Below the pieces are notes generated by a model. The model did no database searches and was not told where the DNA came from. It worked only from the letters and a program-made list of their open reading frames with translations. 8,438 bases of DNA from Shimia_B sp038527375 (GTDB lineage: Bacteria; Pseudomonadota; Alphaproteobacteria; Rhodobacterales; Rhodobacteraceae), in the NCBI GenBank assembly GCA_038527375.1, contig JBCBFU010000080.1:1-8438 (forward strand), read 5' to 3'. Position 1 is the stretch's first letter. Every line of letters begins with the position of its first letter. This document shows positions 1 to 4,973 of the stretch, one piece after another. The translations under genes and the position numbers were made by a program.

Positions 1-56
1 ATGGCCGCGCAGAGGGCGGGCAGGGCGTCGTCGATGGGCAGGCTGGGTTGGAACAT
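1..56 (-). CDS. hrpB: HrpB-type ATP-dependent helicase, N-terminal fragment (runs off the window)
   Basis: Read on the minus strand from an ATG at 56-54, this gives MFQPSLPIDDALPALCAA and continues off the left edge. The stretch LPIDDALPALCAA matches the conserved start of HrpB, a DEAH-box RNA helicase-like ATPase, where 'LPID..LPAL..AL' comes just before the Walker A motif. Only 18 codons are visible, so no catalytic motif can be checked. The start has no Shine-Dalgarno sequence; a possible leaderless promoter lies at 63-91. The gene is divergent from meaB, so the long upstream extension of the meaB frame, which would overlap this gene, is unlikely to be translated. The call rests on recognising a short N-terminal motif; another protein starting this way cannot be excluded. 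Confidence 0.6.
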   Translation of the reverse strand, partial: MFQPSLPIDDALPALCAA

Positions 57-62
57 GGGCTG

Positions 63-91
63 GTGATGCCGTCTCTATGGACGCGGGGCAA
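63..91 (-). promoter_or_regulatory. Possible leaderless promoter of hrpB
   Basis: On the minus strand, TTGCCC (91-86) is followed by exactly 17 bases, then CATCAC (68-63), then six bases and the ATG at 56. The -35 is a 4/6 match to TTGACA; the -10 is weak and has C in place of the final T. Transcription would begin at or next to the start codon. This was judged by eye; in GC-rich DNA such matches arise by chance. Confidence 0.35.
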
Positions 92-110
92 GGGTGCGGG
101 CCATCGGCAC

Positions 111-139
111 TGGACTATGGCGGAGGCGCACGGCATCAC
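111..139 (+). promoter_or_regulatory. Possible leaderless promoter of meaB
   Basis: TGGACT (111-116), a 17-base spacer and CATCAC (134-139) are followed by seven bases and the ATG at 147. The -35 matches TTGACA at 4 of 6 positions. The -10 is identical to the one proposed for the divergent hrpB gene. No Shine-Dalgarno sequence sits at a useful distance from 147, only a G-run ending two bases before it, so a leaderless start is a reasonable reading. Weak on its own. Confidence 0.3.
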
Positions 140-146
140 GGGGGCC

Positions 147-1136
147 ATGGCATTGGATCCTGCAGAGCTGGCCCAGCGGGTGGCCCAAGGTGAGCGGCGC
201 GCGTTGTCGAGGGCGATCACACTGGTCGAGAGCGCACGCGCGGATCACCGCGATCTGGCGCACGCGGTGTTGGGTGCTTTGCCGCGGGACCGGCAAGCGT
301 TGCGCATCGGGCTGTCGGGGACGCCCGGGGTGGGAAAATCTACCTTTATCGAGGCCTTTGGTCTGGCGCTGGTGGAGCGCGGTTTGCGCGTCGCGGTACT
401 GGCCGTTGATCCGTCCTCGGCCCGGACCGGGGGGTCGATCCTGGGTGACAAGACGCGGATGGAGCAGCTGTCGCGCCACCCCGGCGCCTATATCCGTCCA
501 AGCCCCAGCCAGACCCATTTGGGGGGGGTGGCGCGCCGCACCCGCGAGGCTGTGAGCCTGTGCGAAGGCGCCGGCATGGACGTCGTATTGATCGAGACCG
601 TGGGCGTCGGGCAGTCAGAGACCATGGTGGCCCAGCTATGCGATATCTTTACGCTGCTGATCGCGCCCGCGGGCGGAGACGAATTGCAGGGCGTCAAACG
701 CGGGATCATGGAGATGGCGGACCTGATCCTGATCAATAAGGCGGATGGGGCCTTGAAGCCCGCCGCGATCCGCACCTGCGCCGATTACGCGGGCGCGCTG
801 CGCCTGTTGCGCCGCCGCCCGCAGGACCCCGACGGGTTTCCCCGGGCGATGATGGTGTCGGCCACCGAGGGCACCGGGCTCGATACCGCGTGGGAGGACA
901 TCGAAGAGCTGGCTCAGTGGCGGCGCAGCACGGGCATCTGGGAGGCGACCCGCGCGGCCCAAGACCGCCATTGGTTTCAGGAAGAACTGCGCACGGGCCT
1001 TCAGACCCGGCTCAACCAGCTTGCCGGCGACCGGATCGCAGAGGCCGAAGACGCGATCGCCGAGGGGCGCGCCGCCCCCGCCCAAGCCGCCGCCGAGCTT
1101 TTGGACGCGCTCTTTGCCGGGCGGGCCGCCAGCTAG
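147..1136 (+). CDS. meaB: Methylmalonyl-CoA mutase-associated GTPase MeaB
   Basis: This G3E-family P-loop GTPase (MeaB/ArgK/YgfD) chaperones adenosylcobalamin-dependent methylmalonyl-CoA mutase in the cytoplasm, gating cofactor loading and protecting the enzyme from inactivation. From M1 at 147 the protein has 329 residues, the usual size. The Walker A motif GTPGVGKST is at 58-66, the conserved VDPSSARTGGSILGDKTRM at about 88-105, the switch motif ETVGVGQSE at 150-158, APAGGDELQGVKRGIMEMADL at about 173-193 and the guanine-specificity motif NKAD at 197-200. A helical C-terminal segment follows, as in the dimerising region of the family. The frame is open back to an ATG at 48, but homology begins at MALDPAELAQRV, and the longer form would run into the divergent hrpB start, so 147 is preferred (117 is an alternative). 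No mutase gene is in the window, so it acts in trans on a subunit encoded elsewhere. Confidence 0.95.
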   Translation: MALDPAELAQRVAQGERRALSRAITLVESARADHRDLAHAVLGALPRDRQALRIGLSGTPGVGKSTFIEAFGLALVERGLRVAVLAVDPSSARTGGSILGDKTRMEQLSRHPGAYIRPSPSQTHLGGVARRTREAVSLCEGAGMDVVLIETVGVGQSETMVAQLCDIFTLLIAPAGGDELQGVKRGIMEMADLILINKADGALKPAAIRTCADYAGALRLLRRRPQDPDGFPRAMMVSATEGTGLDTAWEDIEELAQWRRSTGIWEATRAAQDRHWFQEELRTGLQTRLNQLAGDRIAEAEDAIAEGRAAPAQAAAELLDALFAGRAAS

Positions 1137-1171
1137 GTCCGTTCGTGCTGGTAATCTGAGTGTCTGAGGGC

Positions 1172-1188
1172 GGTCCGGCCTCCGGCCC
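1172..1188 (+). terminator. Weak GC hairpin downstream of meaB
   Basis: CCGG-CCT-CCGG, extended by an outer GG/CC pair across one mismatch, can form a short GC-rich hairpin 35 bases after the meaB stop. No T-run follows, so it is not a canonical intrinsic terminator. It could protect the 3' end or mean nothing. Confidence 0.2.
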
Positions 1189-1272
1189 ACCACACCTGCC
1201 GCAATCTTGTCTCCAACGAGCCTCGCGCCGGACGCGTGTCGGCCTCAGCATCACCACATCCCCAGGTCATGG

Positions 1273-1287
1273 TTAACGCAGGATTAA
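1273..1287 (+). promoter_or_regulatory. CtrA-type box, TTAA-N7-TTAA
   Basis: TTAA (1273-1276), seven bases (CGCAGGA) and TTAA (1284-1287) exactly match the full CtrA consensus TTAA-N7-TTAA, and both half-sites are followed by the favoured C. It lies in the 232-bp gap before the hydrolase-like gene, with 81 bases between the box and its ATG, a plausible place for an activator or repressor site. CtrA is the alphaproteobacterial response regulator which in Rhodobacterales controls motility and gene transfer agent genes, among others. I saw no second full copy in the window. TTAA is rare in this GC-rich DNA, which makes a chance match less likely. CtrA itself is not in the window. Confidence 0.5.
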
Positions 1288-1368
1288 CATCCGGGCTTGG
1301 CCAGCTTTGGCCGCCGGAGAGGGGATCGCGCGCGCGTTTGGTCCCCGCAGAAATTGGCAGGTGGGGCC

Positions 1369-2169
1369 ATGGGACATCTTGTATTCGACGGCGATCACAT
1401 CCGCGCCGAGATGACGCTTGCGAATGGGGACACCTGTTCAGACAAGCTCGCGGTTGTTTTTGATTTCTACTCCCCGGGACGCCGGGGGTTCGGGCATCTT
1501 GGCCCGCTGCGCACGGCGCTGGCCCGCGGCTATGACTGCCTGACCGTGATGCCTGCAGCCAATGATTGGTACGTGAATGATGAAACGGCCTCTTTCGAGG
1601 GCGTGCTTTGGGGGCTGACCCATGGACTGCGTGACGTGCGCGGCTTTGGCATGTCGATGGGGGGCTTTGGCGCGCTGCGCTTTGCCCGTGCGATGCGGGC
1701 AAGCTATGTCTCGGTCCTGTCGCCTCAGGTGTCGATGGCCCCGGACGTGGCCGCGTTTGAAACCCGTTATACCGTTGATGGCGACGGCTTCGATCCCGCG
1801 CTGGGCGATCTGAGGCGTCACAAGGTCGAGGACCTGCGCGGCGCCATTTACGTTGATCCCTTTGATCGGGCCGACATGGCCCATGCGCGGCTGCTATCCG
1901 CGATCGCCCCGAACCTGTCGCTGTGTCGTCTGGCGGGCGGGGGGCACCCGGCCCACAAGGGGCTGCGGCAGGCGGGGCACAAGCGGGCGATCAACGACAT
2001 GGCGTTCACGGACGTCCCCGATCCCGGCGCAATCGCGCGCCTGCACAACCGGGCCAAGGCCGGTACTCAGATATATTGGAAAGGCCTGCGCGCCCGGGCC
2101 GAAGGGGAACGCGCCGCGCTGGCGGCCTATGCGAGCGCCCAATTGGCCGCGGCACGACAAGCGGCCTGA
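1369..2169 (+). CDS. Alpha/beta-hydrolase-like protein of unknown substrate
   Basis: The predicted product has 266 residues. It carries a nucleophile elbow, GFGMSMGGFGALRFA at about 92-106, with the GxSxGG pattern and S96 as candidate nucleophile. Possible triad partners are an aspartate in YVDPFDRADM (D163 or D166) and H193 in GGGHPAHKGL. A preceding strand (KLAVVFDFYSPG) and the order nucleophile, acid, histidine fit an alpha/beta-hydrolase fold. There is no signal peptide or membrane segment, so it is probably cytoplasmic. The C-terminus is alanine- and arginine-rich and probably helical. The start at 1369 follows AGGTGGGG, a modest ribosome-binding site; the frame is open upstream to 1297, but that extension is arginine-rich and not protein-like. 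I do not recognise a specific family, so no reaction is claimed. It stands alone on its strand, with a CtrA-type box upstream. Confidence 0.8.
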   Translation: MGHLVFDGDHIRAEMTLANGDTCSDKLAVVFDFYSPGRRGFGHLGPLRTALARGYDCLTVMPAANDWYVNDETASFEGVLWGLTHGLRDVRGFGMSMGGFGALRFARAMRASYVSVLSPQVSMAPDVAAFETRYTVDGDGFDPALGDLRRHKVEDLRGAIYVDPFDRADMAHARLLSAIAPNLSLCRLAGGGHPAHKGLRQAGHKRAINDMAFTDVPDPGAIARLHNRAKAGTQIYWKGLRARAEGERAALAAYASAQLAAARQAA

Positions 2170-2182
2170 TCCATGCTATAGT
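2154..2182 (+). promoter_or_regulatory. Possible promoter of the VOC gene
   Basis: ACGACA (2154-2159, 4/6 match to TTGACA), a 17-base spacer and TATAGT (2177-2182, 5/6 match to TATAAT) lie across the end of the hydrolase gene. The -10 is one of the best in the window and keeps its final T. Transcription would start near 2189, giving a leader of about 45 bases before the VOC start. Confidence 0.4.
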
Positions 2183-2196
2183 GTCCCGGCGGGCCA

Positions 2197-2212
2197 GTGG
2201 ACCCGCGTCCAC
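2197..2212 (+). repeat. Inverted repeat in the VOC leader
   Basis: GTGGAC, loop CCGC, GTCCAC: a perfect six-base-pair hairpin between the hydrolase stop and the VOC start. No T-run follows, so it is more likely a leader structure or mRNA 3'-end stabiliser than a terminator. Confidence 0.4.
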
Positions 2213-2233
2213 GACCTAACGCAGGGACCCGTC

Positions 2234-2605
2234 ATGCAGAACGCAGCCTTTTCCATGAGCCTCGCGGTCAAAGACCTCGCCACATCGATCTCGTTCTACA
2301 GCGATTTGGGCTTTGAACAGATGGGCGGTGACACGGCCCATGGCTTTGTCATCCTGCGCAATGGAAGCACGCTGATCGGCCTCTTTCAGGGGATGTTCGA
2401 GGGCAATATCCTGACCTTCAACCCGGGCTGGGATCAATCCGCGCAAGAGGTCGAGCCGTTTGATGATGTCCGCGCCTTGGCCGCGCGGATGAAGGCCGCG
2501 GGCGTCGAGATCGAACAGGAAAGCGGGCTGGACGGTGACGGTCCCGGCAGCTTTGTGATGCGCGATCCGGACGGCAATGTGATCCTGATCGACCAGCACC
2601 GCTAA
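2234..2605 (+). CDS. VOC (glyoxalase/bleomycin-resistance fold) family protein
   Basis: This 123-residue protein consists of one vicinal-oxygen-chelate unit. Typical elements appear in order: the opening strand FSMSLAVKDLATSISFYSDLGFE (6-28), in which 'V.D...S..FY..LGF' is the family signature, a strand FVILRNGSTLIGLFQ (38-52), a helix DDVRALAARMKAAGVEIE (77-94) and the closing SFVMRDPDGNVILIDQH (106-122). The family holds glyoxalases, dioxygenases and drug-binding proteins, usually with a divalent metal held by His and Glu. The usual metal positions are not clearly filled: the second residue of the opening strand is not His, and the final strand has 'ILIDQH' where many metal enzymes have Glu. 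Metal use is therefore uncertain and the substrate unknown. AGGGA lies seven bases before the ATG and fixes the start. The open frame extends far upstream, but that part overlaps the hydrolase gene in another frame. Confidence 0.88.
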   Translation: MQNAAFSMSLAVKDLATSISFYSDLGFEQMGGDTAHGFVILRNGSTLIGLFQGMFEGNILTFNPGWDQSAQEVEPFDDVRALAARMKAAGVEIEQESGLDGDGPGSFVMRDPDGNVILIDQHR

Positions 2606-2630
2606 AGCGGCGCGTTCAGGGGGTAATCAG

Positions 2631-2643
2631 GCGGCAAAGCCGC
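2631..2643 (+). repeat. Small GC hairpin after the VOC gene
   Basis: GCGGC-AAA-GCCGC is a five-base-pair stem with a triloop, 26 bases past the VOC stop and 12 bases before the rpmB -35 element. It is followed by GGCAAAA rather than a T-run, so terminator function is doubtful. Confidence 0.3.
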
Positions 2644-2654
2644 GGCAAAAGGGG

Positions 2655-2683
2655 TTGACCCCTGTGGGGCTGTCCCCTATTGC
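2655..2683 (+). promoter_or_regulatory. Promoter of rpmB
   Basis: TTGACC (2655-2660, 5/6 match to the sigma70 -35) is separated by exactly 17 bases from TATTGC (2678-2683). The -10 is imperfect and lacks the final T. Transcription would start near 2690, leaving a leader of about 93 bases that contains two hairpins. It is the clearest promoter in the window. Confidence 0.6.
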
Positions 2684-2701
2684 AGCCCAACCGAATTCAC
2701 T

Positions 2702-2721
2702 GGCCCCGACTCTGCGGGGCC
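2702..2721 (+). promoter_or_regulatory. Strong hairpin in the rpmB leader
   Basis: GGCCCCG, loop ACTCTG, CGGGGCC: a perfect seven-base-pair, nearly all-GC stem followed by TTATCCGTT. It lies about a dozen bases after the predicted rpmB transcription start and about 60 before the start codon. It could be an attenuator, an RNA stabiliser, a binding site for ribosomal-protein feedback, or the terminator of the upstream VOC transcript. The following T-run is too broken for a classical terminator. Confidence 0.5.
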
Positions 2722-2746
2722 TTATCCGTTCTGAAGATCGCCCACA

Positions 2747-2761
2747 GGCCTCTGTTAGGCC
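2747..2761 (+). promoter_or_regulatory. Second hairpin in the rpmB leader, next to the ribosome-binding site
   Basis: GGCCT, loop CTGTT, AGGCC: a perfect five-base-pair hairpin ending nine bases before the AAGGAG ribosome-binding site (2771-2776). With the hairpin at 2702-2721 it gives the leader two stem-loops, a possible basis for translational control. Confidence 0.35.
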
Positions 2762-2782
2762 ATCCCGGGCAAGGAGTGTCAC

Positions 2783-3070
2783 ATGTCGCGCCGCTGCGAA
2801 CTTACCGGAAAAGGTCCGATGTCTGGCAACAATGTCAGCCACGCCAACAACAAGACCAAACGCCGCTTTCTGCCCAACCTGAACGAGCAGACCCTGCGCT
2901 CGGACACGCTGGACCGGTCGTTCAAGCTGCGCATTTCGGCCGCTGCCCTGCGCACGGTCGACCACCGTGGCGGTCTCGACGCGTTTCTGGCCAAGGCAAA
3001 AGACGCAGAGCTGTCGCCCAACGCGCTGAAGATCAAGAAAGACATCGCAAAGGCGCAAGCCTCGGCCTGA
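2783..3070 (+). CDS. rpmB: 50S ribosomal protein L28
   Basis: L28 is a component of the large ribosomal subunit. The 95-residue product begins MSRRCELTGKGPMSGNNVSHANNKTKRRFLPNLN, which is the conserved bL28 N-terminus, and continues with basic segments (LRSDTLDRSFKLRISAAALRTVDHRGGLDAFL) and a lysine-rich C-terminus (LKIKKDIAKAQ). The length fits alphaproteobacterial L28. Only Cys5 is present, so this is the zinc-free form rather than the CxxC type. The start is fixed by AAGGAG six bases upstream. It has its own promoter and is closed by a strong terminator, so it is monocistronic; rpmG (L33), its partner in many other bacteria, is not adjacent. Confidence 0.98.
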   Translation: MSRRCELTGKGPMSGNNVSHANNKTKRRFLPNLNEQTLRSDTLDRSFKLRISAAALRTVDHRGGLDAFLAKAKDAELSPNALKIKKDIAKAQASA

Positions 3071-3093
3071 GCGGTCCGCGATTGAGAGTTTTG

Positions 3094-3126
3094 ACGGCCC
3101 CGCCTTTGGTGGGGTCGTTTTCGTTT
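3094..3126 (+). terminator. Rho-independent terminator of rpmB
   Basis: An 11-base-pair stem, ACGGCCCCGCC (3094-3104) with GGTGGGGTCGT (3108-3118), has two G-T pairs, a TTT loop and a following TTTTCGTTT tract. It lies 23 bases after the rpmB stop. It is the strongest intrinsic terminator in the window. Confidence 0.9.
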
Positions 3127-3173
3127 GGGGCGAGCGAACGTCGACCTGGGGGCGGACATCGCGTCACGTGGTC

Positions 3174-3201
3174 TTGCCGCCCGGCTTGGCGCTGATATCT
3201 G
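3174..3201 (+). promoter_or_regulatory. Possible leaderless promoter of the copper operon
   Basis: TTGCCG (3174-3179), a 16-base spacer and TATCTG (3196-3201) are followed by six bases and the ATG at 3208. There is no Shine-Dalgarno sequence in the preceding bases. A CueR-type site was not recognised. The matches are modest. Confidence 0.35.
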
Positions 3202-3207
3202 TACTTC

Positions 3208-3555
3208 ATGCGCGCCGTGTTTTTGATCCGGGCCTTCGTGGCCATGCTTGTCCTTGTGACGAGTGTCGGGACCGGCGTGGCGCGCGGCACGCTGCCGCCT
3301 GCGGGCGCGATTGTCATCTGCAACGGCCATGGCAGCGCGACGATCCTGATCGACGCGGCAGGCAATGAAGTCACCGAGGTTGCGCTGTGCGGTGAGGCGG
3401 CCAATGGCCTCTTTACCCAAGAGGCGGTCACACCCGAATCGCCGGTTGCGGCATGGTCACGCGAGCCTCTTGCGCGTCCTGCTGTGGTTCTGGCGGTTCT
3501 AGCGCCTGTCACCATCGGTGTGTCCGGCGCGCGCGCCCCGCCTGTCACGGTTTGA
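3208..3555 (+). CDS. Small exported or membrane protein upstream of the copper chaperone (DUF2946-like?)
   Basis: This 115-residue protein has a hydrophobic N-terminus (MRAVFLIRAFVAMLVLVTSVGTGVARG, 1-27) that looks like a signal peptide or anchor. A short extracytoplasmic part follows, with two cysteines, C38 in AIVICNGHGSATILIDAAGNEV and C61 in EVALCGEAA. A second hydrophobic stretch lies near 91-107. The pattern 'ICNGHG....LDAAGN.V' followed by a later cysteine recalls small DUF2946-type proteins seen next to copper genes, but the usual paired CxxC is absent, so the family assignment is tentative. The next gene, 39 bases downstream on the same strand, is a PCu(A)C copper chaperone, which suggests an operon and a role in periplasmic copper handling. 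That role is inferred from context only. The start has no Shine-Dalgarno sequence. Confidence 0.65.
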   Translation: MRAVFLIRAFVAMLVLVTSVGTGVARGTLPPAGAIVICNGHGSATILIDAAGNEVTEVALCGEAANGLFTQEAVTPESPVAAWSREPLARPAVVLAVLAPVTIGVSGARAPPVTV

Positions 3556-3594
3556 TCCACACTATCAAGCCAACCCGACAGTCAGGACATTCCG

Positions 3595-4203
3595 ATGACA
3601 CGCATCTTTGCTGCGGCCCTTGTTGCCGCGACCCTTCCCATCACTGCCTTTGCAATGGACGACGGCAGCCATAGCCACGACGACCACGCCATGTCCGGCA
3701 TCACGGTGACCGAGGCCTATGCCCGCGCCGCGACCCCCAATGCGCGCGCTGGCGCGGCCTTCATGTTGATCACCAACGCGACCGAAACCGACGACCGCCT
3801 GATCGCCTTTACCACCGAGGCCGCGCGCCGCTCCGAGATCCATGAACATGTCATGACCGACGACGGTGTCATGCAGATGCGCGAGATCGAAGGCGGGATC
3901 GCGATTGCCGCTGGCGAGACGGCCACATTGCAACGCGGCGGCGATCATCTGATGCTGATGGGCCTCACCGTTCCGTTCGAGCAAGGGGCCGCCATCGAGG
4001 TGACACTGACCTTCGAGACCGCGGGCGAGGTCACTGTTCCGGTGACAATCGACAACGAGCGCGCGCCGCGAGAAGGCGCCGGACACAGTGAGCACGGTGG
4101 ACTCGGCGGCCATGGGGGTGACCACGGGGAAGATCACGGTGACGATCACGGTGACGATCACGGGGGCCATGGCGGTCATTCCAATCTGGAAAGCGACGGC
4201 TAA
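3595..4203 (+). CDS. Periplasmic copper chaperone PCu(A)C with a His-rich tail
   Basis: PCu(A)C proteins bind Cu(I) in the periplasm and deliver it to the CuA/CuB sites of cytochrome c oxidases. The product has 202 residues. A signal peptide (MTRIFAAALVAATLPITAFA, cut after A20) is followed by the cupredoxin-like domain at about 35-152. The signature is visible: EIHEHVM (H83, H85, M87), GVMQM (M93, M95) and HLMLMGL (H118, M120). The spacing from M95 to H118 is 22 residues, one more than the canonical X21, because of a second Gly in EGGIAIAAGET. An extra His-rich N-terminus (GSHSHDDH, 24-31) and a tail from 164 to 195 with about ten His in Gly/Asp repeats lie outside the core and may buffer metal or recruit copper. 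An AGGA sequence eight bases upstream supports the start. It forms a likely operon with the small exported protein before it. Confidence 0.95.
   Translation: MTRIFAAALVAATLPITAFAMDDGSHSHDDHAMSGITVTEAYARAATPNARAGAAFMLITNATETDDRLIAFTTEAARRSEIHEHVMTDDGVMQMREIEGGIAIAAGETATLQRGGDHLMLMGLTVPFEQGAAIEVTLTFETAGEVTVPVTIDNERAPREGAGHSEHGGLGGHGGDHGEDHGDDHGDDHGGHGGHSNLESDG
4132..4163 (+). repeat. 12-bp tandem repeat encoding the His/Asp tail
   Basis: GATCACGGTGAC occurs twice in tandem (4132-4143, 4144-4155), and a third, partial copy follows. Each unit encodes the repeated DHGD of the chaperone tail. The in-frame 12-bp period means slippage would change the number of metal-binding units without breaking the frame. 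Confidence 0.8.
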
Positions 4204-4241
4204 GCCCCTCGATCATTCCCAAATGGACTGGTTTGTGCCTG

Positions 4242-4255
4242 CCTGAGGCCTCAGG
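4242..4255. repeat. 14-bp perfect palindrome between convergent genes
   Basis: CCTGAGG-CCTCAGG is perfectly self-complementary and overlaps the cobB stop codon in the 47-bp gap between the convergent copper chaperone and cobB genes. It could form a short stem (CCTGA/TCAGG) in either transcript and so act as a weak bidirectional 3'-end structure. Neither side has a T-run. Confidence 0.35.
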
Positions 4256-4973
4256 TCGGCGCAAACCGCACTGCCATCTGCGCGCACCAGTCCGGGATGG
4301 ACTTCGTGGCGGGGCCGAGCACCGCATGGTCGAACCACGGGTTGCCCGAAGGCTCGAGCGTGATCTCCCAAGTCTCGGCACCGTGGTTTGCGGCAATCTC
4401 CACAAACCCCGCTGCCGGATAGACCTGGCCAGAGGTGCCGATGGCCGCAAAGACCGTGCACGCCTCGATCGCGGGCAGGACCGCCTCCATGTGATAGGGC
4501 ATCTCTCCGAACCAGACGATATCGGGCCGCGCCCCCGGCGTACCGCAGGCAGGGCAGGGATGCGCCACGGGGATCGTGGCCGGGGCAGGCCAGCGGTGGT
4601 CGCAGGCTGGGCAAAGCGCCTGATCAAGCTGACCGTGCATATGGACAACGGGCTTGTGGCCTGCGGCCTCGTGCAAGCTGTCCACGTTCTGTGTCACGAG
4701 CAGCAGACGCGTGCCCAGTTTGGCTTGCAGCGCCGACAAAGCCGCATGCGCGGCGTTCGGTTTGGCATCCACCACCTGCGCCCGGCGCGCATCGTAGAAG
4801 GCAAGCACAGTGTCTGGGTCGCGGGCAAATGCCTCAGGCGTTGCGACATCCTCGATCCGGTGGCGCGCCCACAAACCGCCTTCGTCCCGAAACGTCGCGA
4901 TCCCGCTTTCGGCCGAAATCCCGGCCCCGGTCAGAACCACGATGTCCGGATCAGGTGCGATAGCGGGCGTCAT
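4251..4973 (-). CDS. cobB: NAD-dependent protein deacylase (sirtuin, CobB type)
   Basis: Sir2-family enzymes remove acyl groups from lysine using NAD+, giving nicotinamide and O-acyl-ADP-ribose; bacterial CobB controls acetyl-CoA synthetase and other metabolic enzymes. The 240-residue protein is of usual length. Motifs in order: GAGISAESGIATFR (16-29, NAD binding), TQNVD (94-98), HMHG with catalytic H113, zinc-binding C121/C124 and C140/C143, PDIVWFGE (150-157) and GTSGQVYPAAG (179-189). YDARR gives Y60 and R63, the Y-x-x-R pair of class III sirtuins, so desuccinylase or demalonylase activity besides deacetylation is expected. The start ATG at 4973 overlaps the stop of the preceding lipoprotein gene as ATGA, suggesting translational coupling. 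It converges on the copper chaperone gene. Confidence 0.96.
   Translation of the reverse strand: MTPAIAPDPDIVVLTGAGISAESGIATFRDEGGLWARHRIEDVATPEAFARDPDTVLAFYDARRAQVVDAKPNAAHAALSALQAKLGTRLLLVTQNVDSLHEAAGHKPVVHMHGQLDQALCPACDHRWPAPATIPVAHPCPACGTPGARPDIVWFGEMPYHMEAVLPAIEACTVFAAIGTSGQVYPAAGFVEIAANHGAETWEITLEPSGNPWFDHAVLGPATKSIPDWCAQMAVRFAPT

Noticed and set aside
48..146. N-terminal extension of meaB to the ATG at 48
   Set aside because: It would overlap the divergent hrpB start, is not family-like, and homology begins at the ATG at 147.
636..1193. A 185-residue open frame antisense to meaB
   Set aside because: Shadow of meaB codon bias; no motif, and meaB is unambiguous.
1853..2233. Upstream extension of the VOC frame
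   Set aside because: It overlaps the hydrolase gene in another frame and reads as arginine/proline-rich out-of-frame sequence; a good ribosome-binding site marks the start at 2234.
2680..3195. A 171-residue frame overlapping rpmB
   Set aside because: It runs across rpmB and through its terminator in a different frame; no protein-like features.
3565..4179. A 204-residue open frame antisense to the copper chaperone gene
   Set aside because: Its valine/glycine-rich low-complexity sequence mirrors the His/Asp repeats of the real gene; no family features.
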